Counted from the first letter of the stretch, positions 42,739 to 54,345 are shown. The stretch: DNA of 64,000 bases from Wolfiporia cocos (GCA_029448655.1 JACCLO010000015.1:372001-436000), one strand, 5' to 3'. Numbers and translations are program-made. The notes: generated by a model from the sequence alone, not told the origin.

Positions 42739-43674
42739 TGTCACAAGCCAATTTCAAAGCCTAGTAGAACACCCTAGGTTGACACCCTACTCATGCCTTA
42801 CACATGCTAAGCACTCCATCCAAGCCCAGCTGGAACCATACGGCAACACTAGTAGAAGCCCTCCAACACACAGGATACTACGGGCACTAGCAGGCCACCA
42901 GCAGTCCAACCCTTACACCCATCCATGTCCAGGTAGTTAAGCCCAATACTACCTAGTCCATACAACCTGGTCCCATGCCACCTCTAGGAACCACCAACAT
43001 AGCTAGCCAGGCAGTAACCCAAAGACAATACAGGTTACCAGCCACCGTACATACGCTACACACCAACTAGAGGAACAAGCCCACACGCACGTGACCTAGA
43101 ACACTATGCCCAACGCCTCGTGTCCCTACACCACAGACATAAGCCATTACCGGCATAGACACTATACTATACATCATATGCACCCTGGCCTACGAGAACA
43201 CCAGCCAGGGGTACACGCATAATGCTCTGCACAACTGAGAACCCTAGCAGTCACAGAACGCCTTACAATGATCATGGCCGATCATGCTCGATCACCCCAC
43301 GATCCTTACAGACATAAACCTCCACCATTACCAGCAACCCCGATCAACGAGAACCACCGATCATAACCCGACCAATTGGCTACACCTTTATATCCGAACC
43401 CACATGCTACGTTGCCATGGACATCTTGCATACACCAGCACTCCGATGCCATTACCAGCACGTAGCTCCTTAGCCAGTTATATACCAGCACATACGGCCC
43501 CTGAGCCCACATGCACACAACATCTACAAATAGATAGATATATATAAGCCAGACAGTCTTGAGCGTAAACCTCAGACTTGTCTTGGCCTTTGACGGCTAG
43601 TAGTCCCAGACCAGGAAGGTGCCTTTGTGCGAGCCCCCTTCCCCTGGTTGAGTGCTAGTTTGTTGCTTGTGTCA
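42739..43674 (+). repeat. 3' LTR of the 9.66 kb element
   Basis: 936 bp. It lacks the insertion seen in the 5' LTR. It agrees with it closely over the first 560 bp but differs at about 20 or more transitions over the next 260 bp. Confidence 0.9.
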
Positions 43675-43782
43675 GTGGGCGTCGATGCAAGGGGAGTTGG
43701 CATGCTCTTGGCCACCGATCCGTTGTGTCACCCGAGATTGCACTCGAGTCTGCAATAGAGATTGGGTGACCTCACCTGCACA

Positions 43783-44954
43783 TAGTGTTGTGAGGTCCTG
43801 TCCTAGGGACCGCTGAGGACCAAGGACAGGACCGAGACCAGGACTGGATAGGACCGATTAATGGTCCGGTCCGGTCCCGGTCCTACTGTGGTCCTGGTCC
43901 CAGTCCCTGCACATAGTGAAATTTGTGAGGACCGGCCAGGACCGGTCTCAAAGCTGGCCTTAGGCATGCTATTCAATACTGCTATTCGCCTAATGTAACA
44001 TACAATGTATTATTCAAGAATCTGTTGGATCATTTGTTTGCATATTTGACATGTTCTCAACTTCTACCCTGCTTTATTTCATCAAATTATACGTTGGCTG
44101 GATGTACAATACCTCATTTGGACTGTGAGAGTAGTTCAGACTTGTAAGGCAGATGTTGTAATTAGAGGTCTGCAGCTGCTGGCACTGCAATGGTACAGCA
44201 ATGCTGAGTGAGTTGCAGGCTAATTGTGTGATCATGAGCAAGCTTTCAGATAGCGAGAGACTCACTGAGTATATAGTAAGTTGGGCAAAATGATGAGGCT
44301 TGGTGTGTGGCATATTGTTCATCAAGTATATTGATGTTGTACACTTATCATAAGTCTTATAGAAACATCACAATGTATACCCTACTCTTAGATGAATGGT
44401 GTTGGATATTCTGCCCATACCTGCATCCTCAGTGGCATGTGAACATCTCTTTTCTTGGGCCAAAGACATTTCCACTGACTGCCACTCCCATTTGGGGGCT
44501 AATGTATTTGAGTGGGTTGAATGTTTGCAGAGCCATTGGGCTGATAGGATTGTGGACTTTTCAGCACCAATTTGGAAACTGTTGAGGAGGTTGAGTATAT
44601 GCTTGATGATTACATCCTTATTCAGGAGGATGAAGCTAAGATGTTTCAGGAGGACGATGAAGAGGGCACTACAAATGACTCTATTCACTGGGATTCCTTG
44701 TAAAGTATGTAGATACATTGTTATTCTTGTTGGGTGCATCATCTTGAGCACTCTCTGATATTATCATTATATTGCACAGTCTGCGGTCCTGGACCGGACC
44801 GGACCAGTCCCAGGACCGAATCAGGACCGTGGTCCGGTCCTGTATTGGTCTTGGTCCGGTCCTGGGGTACTAAAGTCGGTCCGGTCCTGGTCCTGGTCCT
44901 CGGTCCCACTTCACAGAGGTAAAAGACTGGACCAGACCGGACCTCACAACACTA
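43783..44954 (+). mobile_element. hAT-type transposon (hAT-2) with a transposase remnant
   Basis: 1172 bp, terminal inverted repeats TAGTGTTGTGAGGTCC and GGACCTCACAACACTA, each followed by arrays of GGTCCGG/GGTCCTG-type motifs. Flanks CCTGCACA (43,775-43,782) and CCTGTGCA (44,955-44,962) match at six of eight positions. The plus-strand frame at 44,396-44,580 encodes a hAT C-terminal dimerisation remnant: PIPASSVACEHLFSWAKDIS, then a conserved leucine and VECLQSHW. The rest of the transposase is missing, so the element is non-autonomous. Confidence 0.85.
44396..44590 (+). pseudogene. hAT transposase C-terminal dimerisation fragment
   Basis: The frame reads LPIPASSVACEHLFSWAKD followed by a LQSHW helix, matching the hAT dimerisation domain that closes these transposases. 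About 60 residues survive, then the frame ends within the element. Confidence 0.8.
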
Positions 44955-44962
44955 CCTGTGCA

Positions 44963-45559
44963 TATGCCACGCACCTCGCATGCCTGCTGCCATAGTCAAG
45001 TACTGGCTAGGGTGCGAGTGGCAGGGTGTGATAGATGTGCTAGAGTGCTGTATGCTTGACAGGGTTTCTCTTTACTGTCTTGTAACTGTTGTCTCGTAAT
45101 TGTCGTGTGCATTCTGACCTTGAACATCTTGTGACTTCTGCGAATTTGAGTATAGAGATGCGCTATCCCTCCACACCGTGATTCGAGGGTACAGTACACC
45201 GCGATGACCACGAGGGCGACTCTCGAGCCACGATACTAATCGGCATGAGATCTACAGTCATTGTGGTATACACAAGAGCAGGCTGTCTGAGACTTCTACA
45301 GATGATCAGAAACTAACAATCAAACATACACATTCCACCCAAAAGATGATGAGCAAGTGCCCGAGAGTTCCTGAATAGATTTGAGAATAGACATGGTGAC
45401 GCCACAGCTGCTGGGCAATTCTTCGGCAAAGCCTTTGATGATTACAACCACAGAAGACACATGTAAGAGTGGGTATATCAGAGAAGATTAGCGAAATGGG
45501 TGACTCCAGGGAAAACATTGTTGGGACATCAAAAAGATCCTTAGAGAAAAGGTCTCGAG
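44963..45559. other. Intergenic stretch, nothing recognised
   Basis: No coherent gene or repeat seen. Confidence 0.4.
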
Positions 45560-47137
45560 TCAGTTATGGGGATGGTGCATCAGTGAGTCACTCGACTTTG
45601 GTGAACTCTGCATCGTCGTCGTCACCAAAAGCATACAAATTTGAATTCTCTTCCCATTGGGCACAACAGCCTTGACTTGTCTCCCCCAGATTTCCCTAGG
45701 CTTGTTGTGAGACAAGTATCCTAAGGATCTGGTCCACTTACTTGTTCCACCAAGCAATTGTCTTTTCCCCCCACTTTTTGTTGGTGAACCACTTGATGAT
45801 GTTTTTGTAAAATTCTTGAACGACGAAGTTGTCTTCGGCGTCACTCCACATTTCCTGTGTGCTATATGCAAAGCATGCCTAAAAACATTATTAGTGTTGC
45901 ACGAGAATTGAGATCGGAATGTATGAGGCAGGCAGTATATGCAATTGTTTCCTTTGTCACCTCCTTCATCTTGTAATACTTGGATATTGAAGGGTGCCCT
46001 GGCCTGGCCATGGGCAGATACTTGCCAAATCCAGCCTTTGGTCCTCTGAATAAACAGTGGTAATTCTACTGAAGATGTTAGCAGAGTATCTCTGAGAACT
46101 CACACACGTACCACAGCCAAAATAGGTGACAGGAGTAGATTGATGTCAGGATGGTCCCTTACAAATTCATTCTCAGGGTAGCAGAGTGAGGGGAAGTGGT
46201 CCACAGTAATTTCGACCTCGCCTTTGAGTGCTGCTTGACAGAATCTGTGCAATACAATTATAATGTAAATCAAGTAACAGATGCGACTTACTCGGCAGGG
46301 TCTTCATCAAAGTCATCTTGCCACTTGCATGGCACAAGGAGCCAGCCTGTAGCAGGGTGATGGAATCCATGTTTTTTCTTGTCAACATTATGGTCAATTT
46401 TGGGGATGTCAGGGCAGTTGAGGTCAGGAAGATATGAGAGAGCTAGTTGTTTGAGCTTTGCAACATTGTTGTTGTGTGCATTGCATGCCTTCGACAGAAG
46501 CTAATCAAAACATACAGTCAGAAAACAAAGTCTCAAGTATATGTATGCACGAATTTTGCCAGCTGCAGGATGGCATCAGGATACCTCTCAAAGTGAGCAA
46601 TTTGCGCATGCAGGCAAGGACAAGCTCAAATGAGCTTGTGATAGTTGTTGAGATGGTGTTGGATCTCATCACTAGAGCTGCATGCTATCAGACAGTGAAA
46701 ATACATGCAATACCTGCATATATGCACACTATATGGGCACATATATGCAGGTATCGTGTGGAGCATAAATCAAGAAAAACATACACATGCTTGAACTCGG
46801 ACATGCACCATTCAGCTTCTGGGACTCCATCGAGCATCATCCCAATCTCCAGGGAAAGCTTGATGTCCATGAAGGTATTAATGGTGCGCATGATCCATCA
46901 GCCTGCCTCTGCATATGCTATAAGCAGTGTTGTTACTGACCCGGGTAATAACCTTTACGGTAATTTGGGGTCAATTCAGAAGTGTAATGACCCCAAATTA
47001 CCCCAGGTCAGAGGGGTCAAAATGGGTAAAATGGCAGAACAGGTGGATTATAGGGTAGATTGTTGAAGTCTGCATGTGGCGTCCGGACAAGCGCCAGTGA
47101 TCGCGCTAGGCACCAATAGGTAGTGATCAAGTCACAG

Positions 47138-47799
47138 GTAGAGTTTCAGTCACCGAGATTAATTTAGCAACTGCGCTTCGTTAGTGCTGCGCAGTTGCCC
47201 AAGTGCTCAGCTAGCGCCGGAGAAATAAGATTAATCTGCTCAAATCTGACTTAATTTCTAAAAATTACACAAGATGGAATCGAACTGCAAGCCATAGCAA
47301 TGCAATGAGCAGACATGAATTATACCATTACACTAAAAGGACTTGCTAAGTTACAATTGTATTAATTATACCAAGAGTTTTTTTGCTCCCCCAAACTCCA
47401 GCCTAGCAAAACTTTTTCATCAGATTTTAAGCTCATAGCCTTGATAGCTCTATGTTGGGTGTAGAATTATGACTATTACTGTAGCTAGTGCTTCAACCGA
47501 CCAATTTCTTAAAGGCAATGAATTACTTGACATAAATTTTTGAATGACCGAAAATTTCTCATTATTGGGTATATAGCATATGAAGAAGCCCACTTGGTGT
47601 ATTGCTCCTTGGTATAGCGGTAAGCTCATGGACACCTTGTATGCTTGCCCTGCTGTTCGGAGGTTGAGAGTTCAATCCCTCTTAGTGCAGTTTATTTTAT
47701 CAATTTGGTAGATTAATCTACAGATTGATATGCACATGGGGAACTGCGCAGCGCTAACAAAGTGCAGTTGATAAATTAATCTCGGTGACTGAAGTCCCT
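47138..47799. mobile_element. Inverted tRNA-SINE-like element, copy D
   Basis: 662 bp, begins GTAGAGTTTCAGTCA, ends TGACTGAAGTCCCT, flanked by AGTCACAG (47,130-47,137) and TGTCACAG (47,800-47,807). Outward tRNA-like modules at about 47,273-47,340 (minus) and 47,602-47,680 (plus; A box TGGTATAGCGGTAAGC, B box GAGTTCAATCCC). It is copy A in opposite orientation. Confidence 0.82.
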
Positions 47800-48336
47800 T
47801 GTCACAGAGCCTGTACTTACTTCTTCATGCATTTGCAACAAGCTATGAAGTCCCTTTGCTCAAGCTAAGCACATTCTGGTGCTCATGAGTTCTGCGATGC
47901 CCTTTTCTTTACATAGATAACACCATAGGATGGTTTGGTCACTATCTACTACAATGGGAGCAGCATCAGAGTACTTTGTGATAGCTGTAGAAGAGGACTG
48001 TGGGCTGTCCTTGTGCATGTGTGACATGAGCTCATAGAAGACCTCCTCATGGTAATTTTTGACTCCCTGAGTCCAGAATTCATCCCAGCCAGCCTTGATT
48101 GACCAACTGAGGAGTTCATGAATGGTAAATAAGTAATTCTGGCCAAAGAAGCACCGGATCTGTGAGGGATAAGGCAAATCTCAAAGAATAGCTGGAATTA
48201 CAGTAATGGCACTTGCATGACATATGCTACCATCTGAGGCTGCTTGTCCCACCATGCTGCCAATATCCTTGTCATCAGAATCCACATTTGCTGCAGCCTC
48301 AAGTGCCTGCACATCAGGCTCTTGATGAACTGCAAG

Positions 48337-48976
48337 TAGTGATGTGCCAGGCCCGGCTTTGGGCCATAGGCCGGGCCGGGCCAAGCCCTACTTAGGCCGG
48401 GCCAGGCCGGGCCCTACACCACGGCTTGAGACGGCCCAGGGCCCGGCTTGTGTCTCAAGCCGGGCCGGGCCAAGCCGTGAGCCCCGGGCCTGAAAGCTCT
48501 AACAGATAAAATGTCTAGTAACTATGATATAAGGATATATATAGTAGCAGTATGCTATATTCCAATGTAGTATCTCCATATTTTCAAATTCAAGATAGAG
48601 GATAGTCCCATGGATTGGATTCTTGGTGCTGAAGCCTGTCGCTCACTTTTGGGCGCCTATACGATACCCCATTTGGAAGGCGCGCCACAGAGCACCGTGC
48701 CGGTGAAATGATGATTTCACACTATAATTCACTAATTATTGATGATACTGGAGCTTGGCTTTGTCAGAAGATAGTTGGAGAAGGTATGTTATAAGTTTGT
48801 GTAGCTACAGTGATGATTATCCTCACAATGCCAGGCCCCGGGCAAGCCCCAGGCCGGGCCGGGCCAAGCCGTGGGCCATCAATGGGGGCCCGGCTTGAGG
48901 TTTTGAAAAGCCAAGGCCGTCCAAAGCCGGGCCAAAGCTGGGGGCTTTCAGGCCGGGCCGGGCCGGCACATCACTA
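48337..48976. mobile_element. hAT-type MITE (hAT-4) with GGCCGGGCC arrays
   Basis: 640 bp, ends TAGTGATGTGCC and GGCACATCACTA, exact 8 bp ACTGCAAG on both sides (48,329-48,336; 48,977-48,984). About 140 bp at each end is packed with GGCCGGGCC/AAGCCGGGCC motifs in inverted relation; the middle is AT-rich and non-coding. Confidence 0.92.
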
Positions 48977-49544
48977 ACTGCAAGCACTTAGGATGTTCTG
49001 AAGCTTCACCAGATGTGAGCTGTTCACTTTGTCACCAGCAAGGAAATGGTTCCATTACCAGGATTTGTCATGAGCCATGACAGAAGCACCAAGAAGTTGA
49101 TTCTATGACTCGCTGGGTGATGTGCAAAGCCTGCTCACAACACGCTTATGACATATCTAATTTCCAATCAATCTGACCCCCGGTGGCTCATCTGACCATT
49201 TCCAACCACATATTACCTCTTGGGAATTGCCGAAGACTGACCCCACTGACCCCCCCTTGCACCAATAATTCAATTGACTGACCGACTGACCGGTAATTAC
49301 CGGGTAAGGTCATAAGGGTAATTACCGGTCAGTAACAACACTGGCTATAAGACACCAGCTGGCAATGTGGTATCAGAAAGGCACATATATGCTGCAAAAC
49401 TGGCAACTTACTTATTTGCAGGGATGACAGACTTCCCATCCTTGTGCTGCATGCAGTTGATCAGGTCTTTGAATTCCTTCTTAGTTCCCAGCAGCTTGAG
49501 TACTGGGTCTTCGTCTTCTTCGTCCTCATCCACTTCTCTCTCCT

Positions 49545-49605
49545 CTGGATCTTCTTGATTTTCTTGATTTTCTTGATTTTCTTGATTTTCTTGATCTTCA
49601 TTTTC
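49545..49605 (-). repeat. Coding microsatellite (Gln-Glu-Asn)n
   Basis: Tandem copies of a TTTTCTTGA-type 9-10 bp unit; on the minus strand they encode repeated QEN within the acidic N-terminal region of the DUF6698-like gene. Confidence 0.75.
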
Positions 49606-49914
49606 TTAATTGCTTGCCTCATCCTCTTCTTCATCTGAAGATTTGTCTTGCATGCATCTCACGTTGGAGGCCCTGCCTGGTGTTGCTGCCCCAGCAGTGA
49701 CTTCCTCGCCAGAGGAGTGGCACTGCTGAGAAGCACCAGTTGGGTCCATGTGAGTGTGCTTCACTGCCAGCTGATCATCCTCCTCACATGTTGTTTGTAC
49801 ACCTTTACAGGCTGGCCATGGGCCTGGATGGGAAGCTGGCATAGACTGGGAATGTTGCACATGAGCGGTGGCTCCCTTGGCATGAGAAGCTAAGGATCCA
49901 GATGCATGAGGCAT

Positions 49915-50099
49915 ATTTGGTATAGTTGAGGCTCACCTATCAGTGAAGGAGAATACGGAGATGAAGGAATGAGATTGAGTTGTGGAAGCCGACGTGTGCT
50001 CTGTTTTAAGCACGTAATGTGCTCACATGCTCTCTCCACACTTCAGCATAAATCAAGCTCTACTTTTGCAAACATAATAATGGCATAGAGTCTGCTGAA
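49915..50099. other. Putative 5' flank of the DUF6698-like gene
   Basis: No clear promoter element seen. Confidence 0.3.
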
Positions 50100-51665
50100 C
50101 TGTAGAAGGCATGAGGAGTTGAGGAAGTGGCCCTGCACTGTTGCTGATCTTGTGCTTCCTGCAGAGTGAGACTAAATTAACTCTGAGCTTGAGCAATTGA
50201 GTCTCGTCCATTTCTCAGATACGGTCTCAATTGCATGATTGCTTTGATAATAATTCACACTATCTAGGAATGCATGAGCAGTTGAGGAAGTGGCCCTGTG
50301 CTGGCCCTGATCTTGTGCTTCCTGCAGAGTGAGGCACGAATCTGAAGACATGACCAGGTGACATCACATCTGTGATGCTACATGTCCTGACACACCTGAC
50401 GCATTGGTGGCTGGTTCCTCCTATGGTGCCTCCGACCTCCCACTTGATTCTGAGCTTAGTCCTTAGCATTTGACAACTCTAAATTGCTAGAGCTACTGAG
50501 CGAGTTACTATTGAAGCAATACAAGGTCTCTCTTTGAAGTTGAAGTCTGCAAGTGTTCCACATGGCAGCTAAATGTCATAGACATGCTACTGTTAATCAA
50601 TTAGATGAGATTTGTGGTCAATACAATGTTTAAAAAGTATACAGATCAGTGGAGAAACATAGTTCTGAGAATATGAATGCATAACATAGTGTATATACCA
50701 CCATAAATACTGCGCACTATAATGTCACAGTGTCTCCAAGGTTGCAAAGTGGTAGAGAGTCCAATCCATATTATCTGTACATTTTGCCATTGCACAATAT
50801 ACTACATCATATGAACTATGTACTGGAATATTTTCATGATTTAAGGATTGACTCTCAGTGAGTGGTGGGGCGTTCCATTGGGTGGTGTCTAAAACACATA
50901 CCAATCTTTGAATAGGCACATAATACTAAAAGCATAATTGGGCGGGTGATATAATAGTATGATCTTCTTCATTGTATTGCAATAATATGTGTATATTTCT
51001 ACACCATGTAGCCATACAGATCTCACGTAGCACATGTTCTACAACCGCATGTCTGTTTTGGCACTGACTTTCTCGATGTTTTCCTACACCACTCACCAAA
51101 GAACAACGATACAATCATAATCACAGCGCTTAAGTATACAGTGGATCCTACACTGTATGTGACTGGAGCTTCAGAATTTTTGACAATGCGTTGCTGTAGC
51201 TGTGGGCTGCACAAGTTGAATGATGTCGAAATCTGCTTCAGCCACTTCAGCCACCCAGACGAAGGTTTGGGATTTATCTGAGTTTCAATAGTAGTTAGGG
51301 TTACATGTTTGGTCAATGCATGCTCACACTTGAGCAATTGAGTCTCGTCCATTTCTCCGGTACGGTCTCAATTACATGATCACTTTGATAATAATTCATG
51401 CTGTCTAGGAAGGCACGAGAAGTTGAGGAAGTGGCCCTGCACTGTTGCTGATCTTGTGGTTCCTGCAGAGTGAGAATAAATTAATCCTGAGCTTGAGCAA
51501 TTGAGTCTCATCCATTTCTCCAGTATGGTATGAGTTACATAATTGCTTTGATCATTATGCATGCTCAGTTGACATTCTACCCTTGCACTAGTTCACCCCT
51601 GAGCTTGAGCAACTAGGTCTTGTCCATTTCTCAAATGCAATATTAATCCAATGATTACTTTGATT
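50100..51665. repeat. Dispersed repeats of about 150-175 bp
   Basis: At least four related blocks begin near 50,104, 50,268, 51,326 and 51,412. Each has GTTGAGGAAGTGGCCCTG, GATCTTGTGCTTCCTGCAG and (where complete) CAATTGAGTCTCGTCCATTT followed by TTTGATAATAATTCA. A part also recurs near 51,600 and 52,610. On the minus strand several copies encode a similar SAG.TRS.VQGHFLN.SC segment. No known family. Confidence 0.65.
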
Positions 51666-52660
51666 ACTATGTGCCTCATAGTTCATGAGATTTTATCTGA
51701 TTCAATGAGGATTGCGTCTGGAGCTATCTGGGTTGCTACCGTCTTATTAGGTGACTTCCACATCACAGATAGCCAGCCAACTGAGACATGGCAGTGCTCG
51801 CTCTATACACCCTGGCATTTGCATCGCACAACTGCAAATATGCTACTCCACTCTTTGAACCAAATCAGTTCCGCATCATACAGATTAGATAGAGGAACAA
51901 TGGAGGACGAAATACAGATCTCTGAAGGATTCAGTTTGTAGTGAGTTTTTAACGTGCTTTTCCAACTGAAATATCAACGAAATATATGCGCATTTAGCCA
52001 TCATCTCCCAGACCCTGACAAGATACCCAACCCACATCCCAGTAAAAAGGCTTCTCAGGTGAATATTCGCTATTACATGGTTGCACTTGATTATTGAGAA
52101 CGCGTTTTTTCTCAATTTCAGAGGCGTAATCAGCTGAATGCTAGCAGCACCACTACCTCTAGAAATGCGCTGGTCAACAGGGACACAACTCTTGTCAATG
52201 TCAGCTCCCCCAGACAAGTTACCCCTAACAAGTGCAAGTGCAACGTTGCTGATGATGGAGATAGTTCATGCAAGAATGCCAAGCACATCAGATGTGATCT
52301 CTAATGCATCCAGGCAAGATATCCTATTCCTCATCTATTGCTACAAAGCTCCAAATTTGCTCTCGTTGATGCTTTCTCTGCTATCATTTGACCTTGTCAC
52401 TGCTATCATCGCTCCATAAATGTGTACTGCTATTAAATTTCGGACTACATGGTTGTACCAAAGAAATATCACTGCTCCCCTTCACTTCCATACTCGCATT
52501 GCCTCCTTGTGTACTGCTGTGGCTCGTATACATATTTCTTGTGCGCTATAAGTCTCGAATGGTCAGAAGATCAGCTGTTGAATTTTAATGCAAGCTCATT
52601 AGTGTGAGCAATTGAGTCTCATCTATTTCTCTGATGACAAATATTAAGATGCACAGTAAG
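51666..52660. other. Stretch without a recognised gene
   Basis: Plus frames at 51,651-51,941 and 52,138-52,588 contain hydrophobic segments but no family motif. Confidence 0.35.
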
Positions 52661-52679
52661 AAATTACTCACATATATGT

Positions 52680-54345
52680 TAGAAGCGTGTACAGTATACG
52701 ACCAAGACAGAAGGAAGGCTTGATGATGTTAAGCTAAGTACTCACCTTCCTCACATTCAATTAGAAGAGTAGAGATGCGCACAGTATCACCTACCTACCA
52801 CACTAGAAGCATGTACAGTATATGACTGAGACCAAAGGCAGGCTCGATGACATTGAGTTAAGCACTTGCCTTCCTCATACTCAATTAGAAGAGTAGAGAT
52901 GCGCATGGAAATGCTCACCTGCTGCACCAGAAGCATGTACAGTATATGACCGAGACTGAGGGAAGGTTTGATGATGTTGGGTGATGTACTCACCTTGCAC
53001 AAAAAGAGATAGAGCCAACCGAGTAAGTACCCTAGTTGAATGTTCTTGATGAGGAACATGTAGATGCACATGAGGAAGTAGCCTAGTTTGATGATCATGA
53101 TGAGGAACACGTAGATATGTGCAAGGAATTAGTCTGGCTCAATGGTCCAGGTAAGGCACAGATAGGTGCACGAGATCTGCAATTGCAAATTCTTGTATTT
53201 GCGTCTTCATTTATTGGGTGTTCCATTGGTCTTTGCATCTTCTTCCACTTGGCACCCCACTAGGCATTCCAAGAGATGATCAACCTATTGCAAGCACAGT
53301 GTGTGGGTGTACAGATGAGATGACTTGCAGATCATTATCACCATTGCTACAAAGTCCAAATTGGCCATCAATGCCTCAAGGATAGTATACGACTGAGACC
53401 AAAGGAAGGCTCAATGACATCGGAATAAGAACTCACCATTCATGTCTATGCTTAGGAGGTAGAGATGCATGCAGTAACACTTACCTACTGCACCAGGAGT
53501 GTGTACAGTATACGACTGAGACTGAAGGAAGGCTTGATGACATTAAGTTAAGTACTCACCTTTCTCACATACACATAGAAAGGTAGAAGTGCTCACAGAA
53601 ATACTCACTTAATGCATCAGGAGTGTGTACAGGATATGACCAAGTGTCACAGACTTACCAGTCTGTGAGGACCCAGGCATCTGGGGAGGCCCTAACGCCT
53701 AACAAGGCGGTGTACCAACCGCGATAGCGGTGACCTCGCGGCGCGCCCGATGGGACATCCTTATAGGAGTCCACCGGGAGTACCAACGGTACTCCGCAAG
53801 GCGACGTGTCGGGGCTAGCACACAGACAAGCTAGTCGAGAGGGGCCCCGGGCCCGAGCGCACACAGACAGAGGATAAGAAAGGAGCGTTAGCTCATTGAC
53901 GAGAATCCTAAAGATGGGGCTGTAAGGCCACCATCTTGTCGTATATATACATGTGTGAACGTTGAGAGCACGAATCCTACCCTAATGTAATGGCCTGTGC
54001 GCCGTAACTAAGGGATCACGGGAACGTAACGTAACATGTAACTAATGTGACCATCATGTGTCCGTATGATGAGGCGCGCGCTACCCTACAGCGCTTAACT
54101 ACTAAGTCAGATGATCTATATGGCTGGAGGAGACGCTGGAGGTGGCTAAAGATCAGGAAGACGCGCGCGCACCTAGCGGCGCCTGTGAATACCAATAGCG
54201 AGGGATGTACAGATACCCCCCAGGAGTGATCCGTGACACCAAGACTGAAGGAAGGCTCGATGACATTAAGTTAAGTACTCACCTTTCTCACATGCACATA
54301 GAAAGGTAGAGATGTGCAAGAAAGTAGTCTAGCCAAGGCATCTAG
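52680..54345. repeat. Tandem array of about 122 bp units with splice-like signals
   Basis: Units start near 52,689, 52,813, 52,934, 53,390, 53,511 and 53,632. Each has GTACAGTATAYGAC, a GAAGGAAGGCTYGATGAC-type box, ACTCACCTT and AGAAGAGTAGAGATGCGC-like parts. On the minus strand each reads GGTGAGTACTTA (donor-like) and CCTTCCTTCAG-type (acceptor-like). A shorter repeat of about 42 bp (GATGAGGAACATGTAGATG) occupies 53,045-53,125. A solo LTR splits the last unit. Confidence 0.7.
53645..54238 (-). mobile_element. Solo LTR related to the TRIM/LARD-like element
   Basis: 594 bp, TGTCACAGACTTACCAGTCT at the left, GATCCGTGACA at the right, exact CCAAG on both sides (53,640-53,644; 54,239-54,243). 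Read on the minus strand it follows the order of the LTR at 25,417, with TATATATAC, a hairpin and GATTCTCG. Confidence 0.88.

Larger units (their letters stand above)
34018..43674 (+). mobile_element. 9.66 kb non-coding LTR element (LARD-like) with nested elements
   Basis: LTRs at 34,018-35,634 (including a 673 bp insert and its 8 bp duplication) and 42,739-43,674 (936 bp), with ends TGTC(G/A)CAAG...CTTGTGTCA. Exact 5 bp GTGGG on both sides (34,013-34,017; 43,675-43,679). A purine tract (AAAAGAGGGGGTAC) precedes the 3' LTR. The 7.1 kb interior has no gag, protease, RT or integrase motif that I can find on either strand. It carries solo LTRs at 38,757-39,367 and 40,511-41,037. Confidence 0.88.
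46925..49343. mobile_element. hAT-type transposon (hAT-3) in the intron of the DUF6698-like gene
   Basis: Ends CAGTGTTGTTACTGACC and GGTCAGTAACAACACTG, exact 8 bp GCTATAAG on both sides (46,917-46,924; 49,344-49,351). Subterminal motifs are GGTAATTACC/TGACC-rich. It carries an inverted tRNA-SINE-like element (47,138-47,799) and hAT-4 (48,337-48,976); without them it is about 1.1 kb. A minus-strand frame (47,860-48,336) encodes about 160 residues with one in-frame TGA at 48,178-48,180 region (VIPAIL, stop, DLPYPSQIRCFFGQ, ELLSWSIKAGWDEFW); it has no motif I know. Confidence 0.88.
45560..49914 (-). pseudogene. DUF6698-like fungal gene, interrupted by a hAT complex
   Basis: Minus strand. The N-terminal exon starts at 49,914 (MPHASGSLASHAKG), turns acidic, and runs through a (Gln-Glu-Asn)n microsatellite near 49,540-49,600 into DEDEEDEDPVLKLLGTKKEF and KSVIPANK. 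A TAA at 49,606-49,608 replaces an expected sense codon before the repeat. A GTAAGT donor follows; the intron holds the hAT-3 complex. Later exons give LSLEIGMMLDGVPEAEW (46,800-46,890), LKQLALSYLPDLNCPDIPKI and HGFHHPATGWLLVPC (46,300-46,490), then across introns VDHFPSLCYPENEFVRDHPD, GPKAGFGKYLPMARPGHPSI, YYKMKEVTKETIAYTACL and, near 45,780-45,870, EFYKNIIKWF and TIAWWNK. This pattern (hydrophobic HPATG..LCP box, KVT..SIAY, terminal AWW) recalls DUF6698, a family of unknown function known mostly from mushrooms. I recall the family only by pattern. Confidence 0.6.

Noticed and set aside
52680..53640. CRISPR-like array
   Set aside because: Units are contiguous and diverged without unique spacers, and the context is a fungal nuclear genome.
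54243..54345. A separate satellite after the solo LTR
   Set aside because: It is the right part of the 122 bp unit split by the LTR, as the CCAAG duplication shows.
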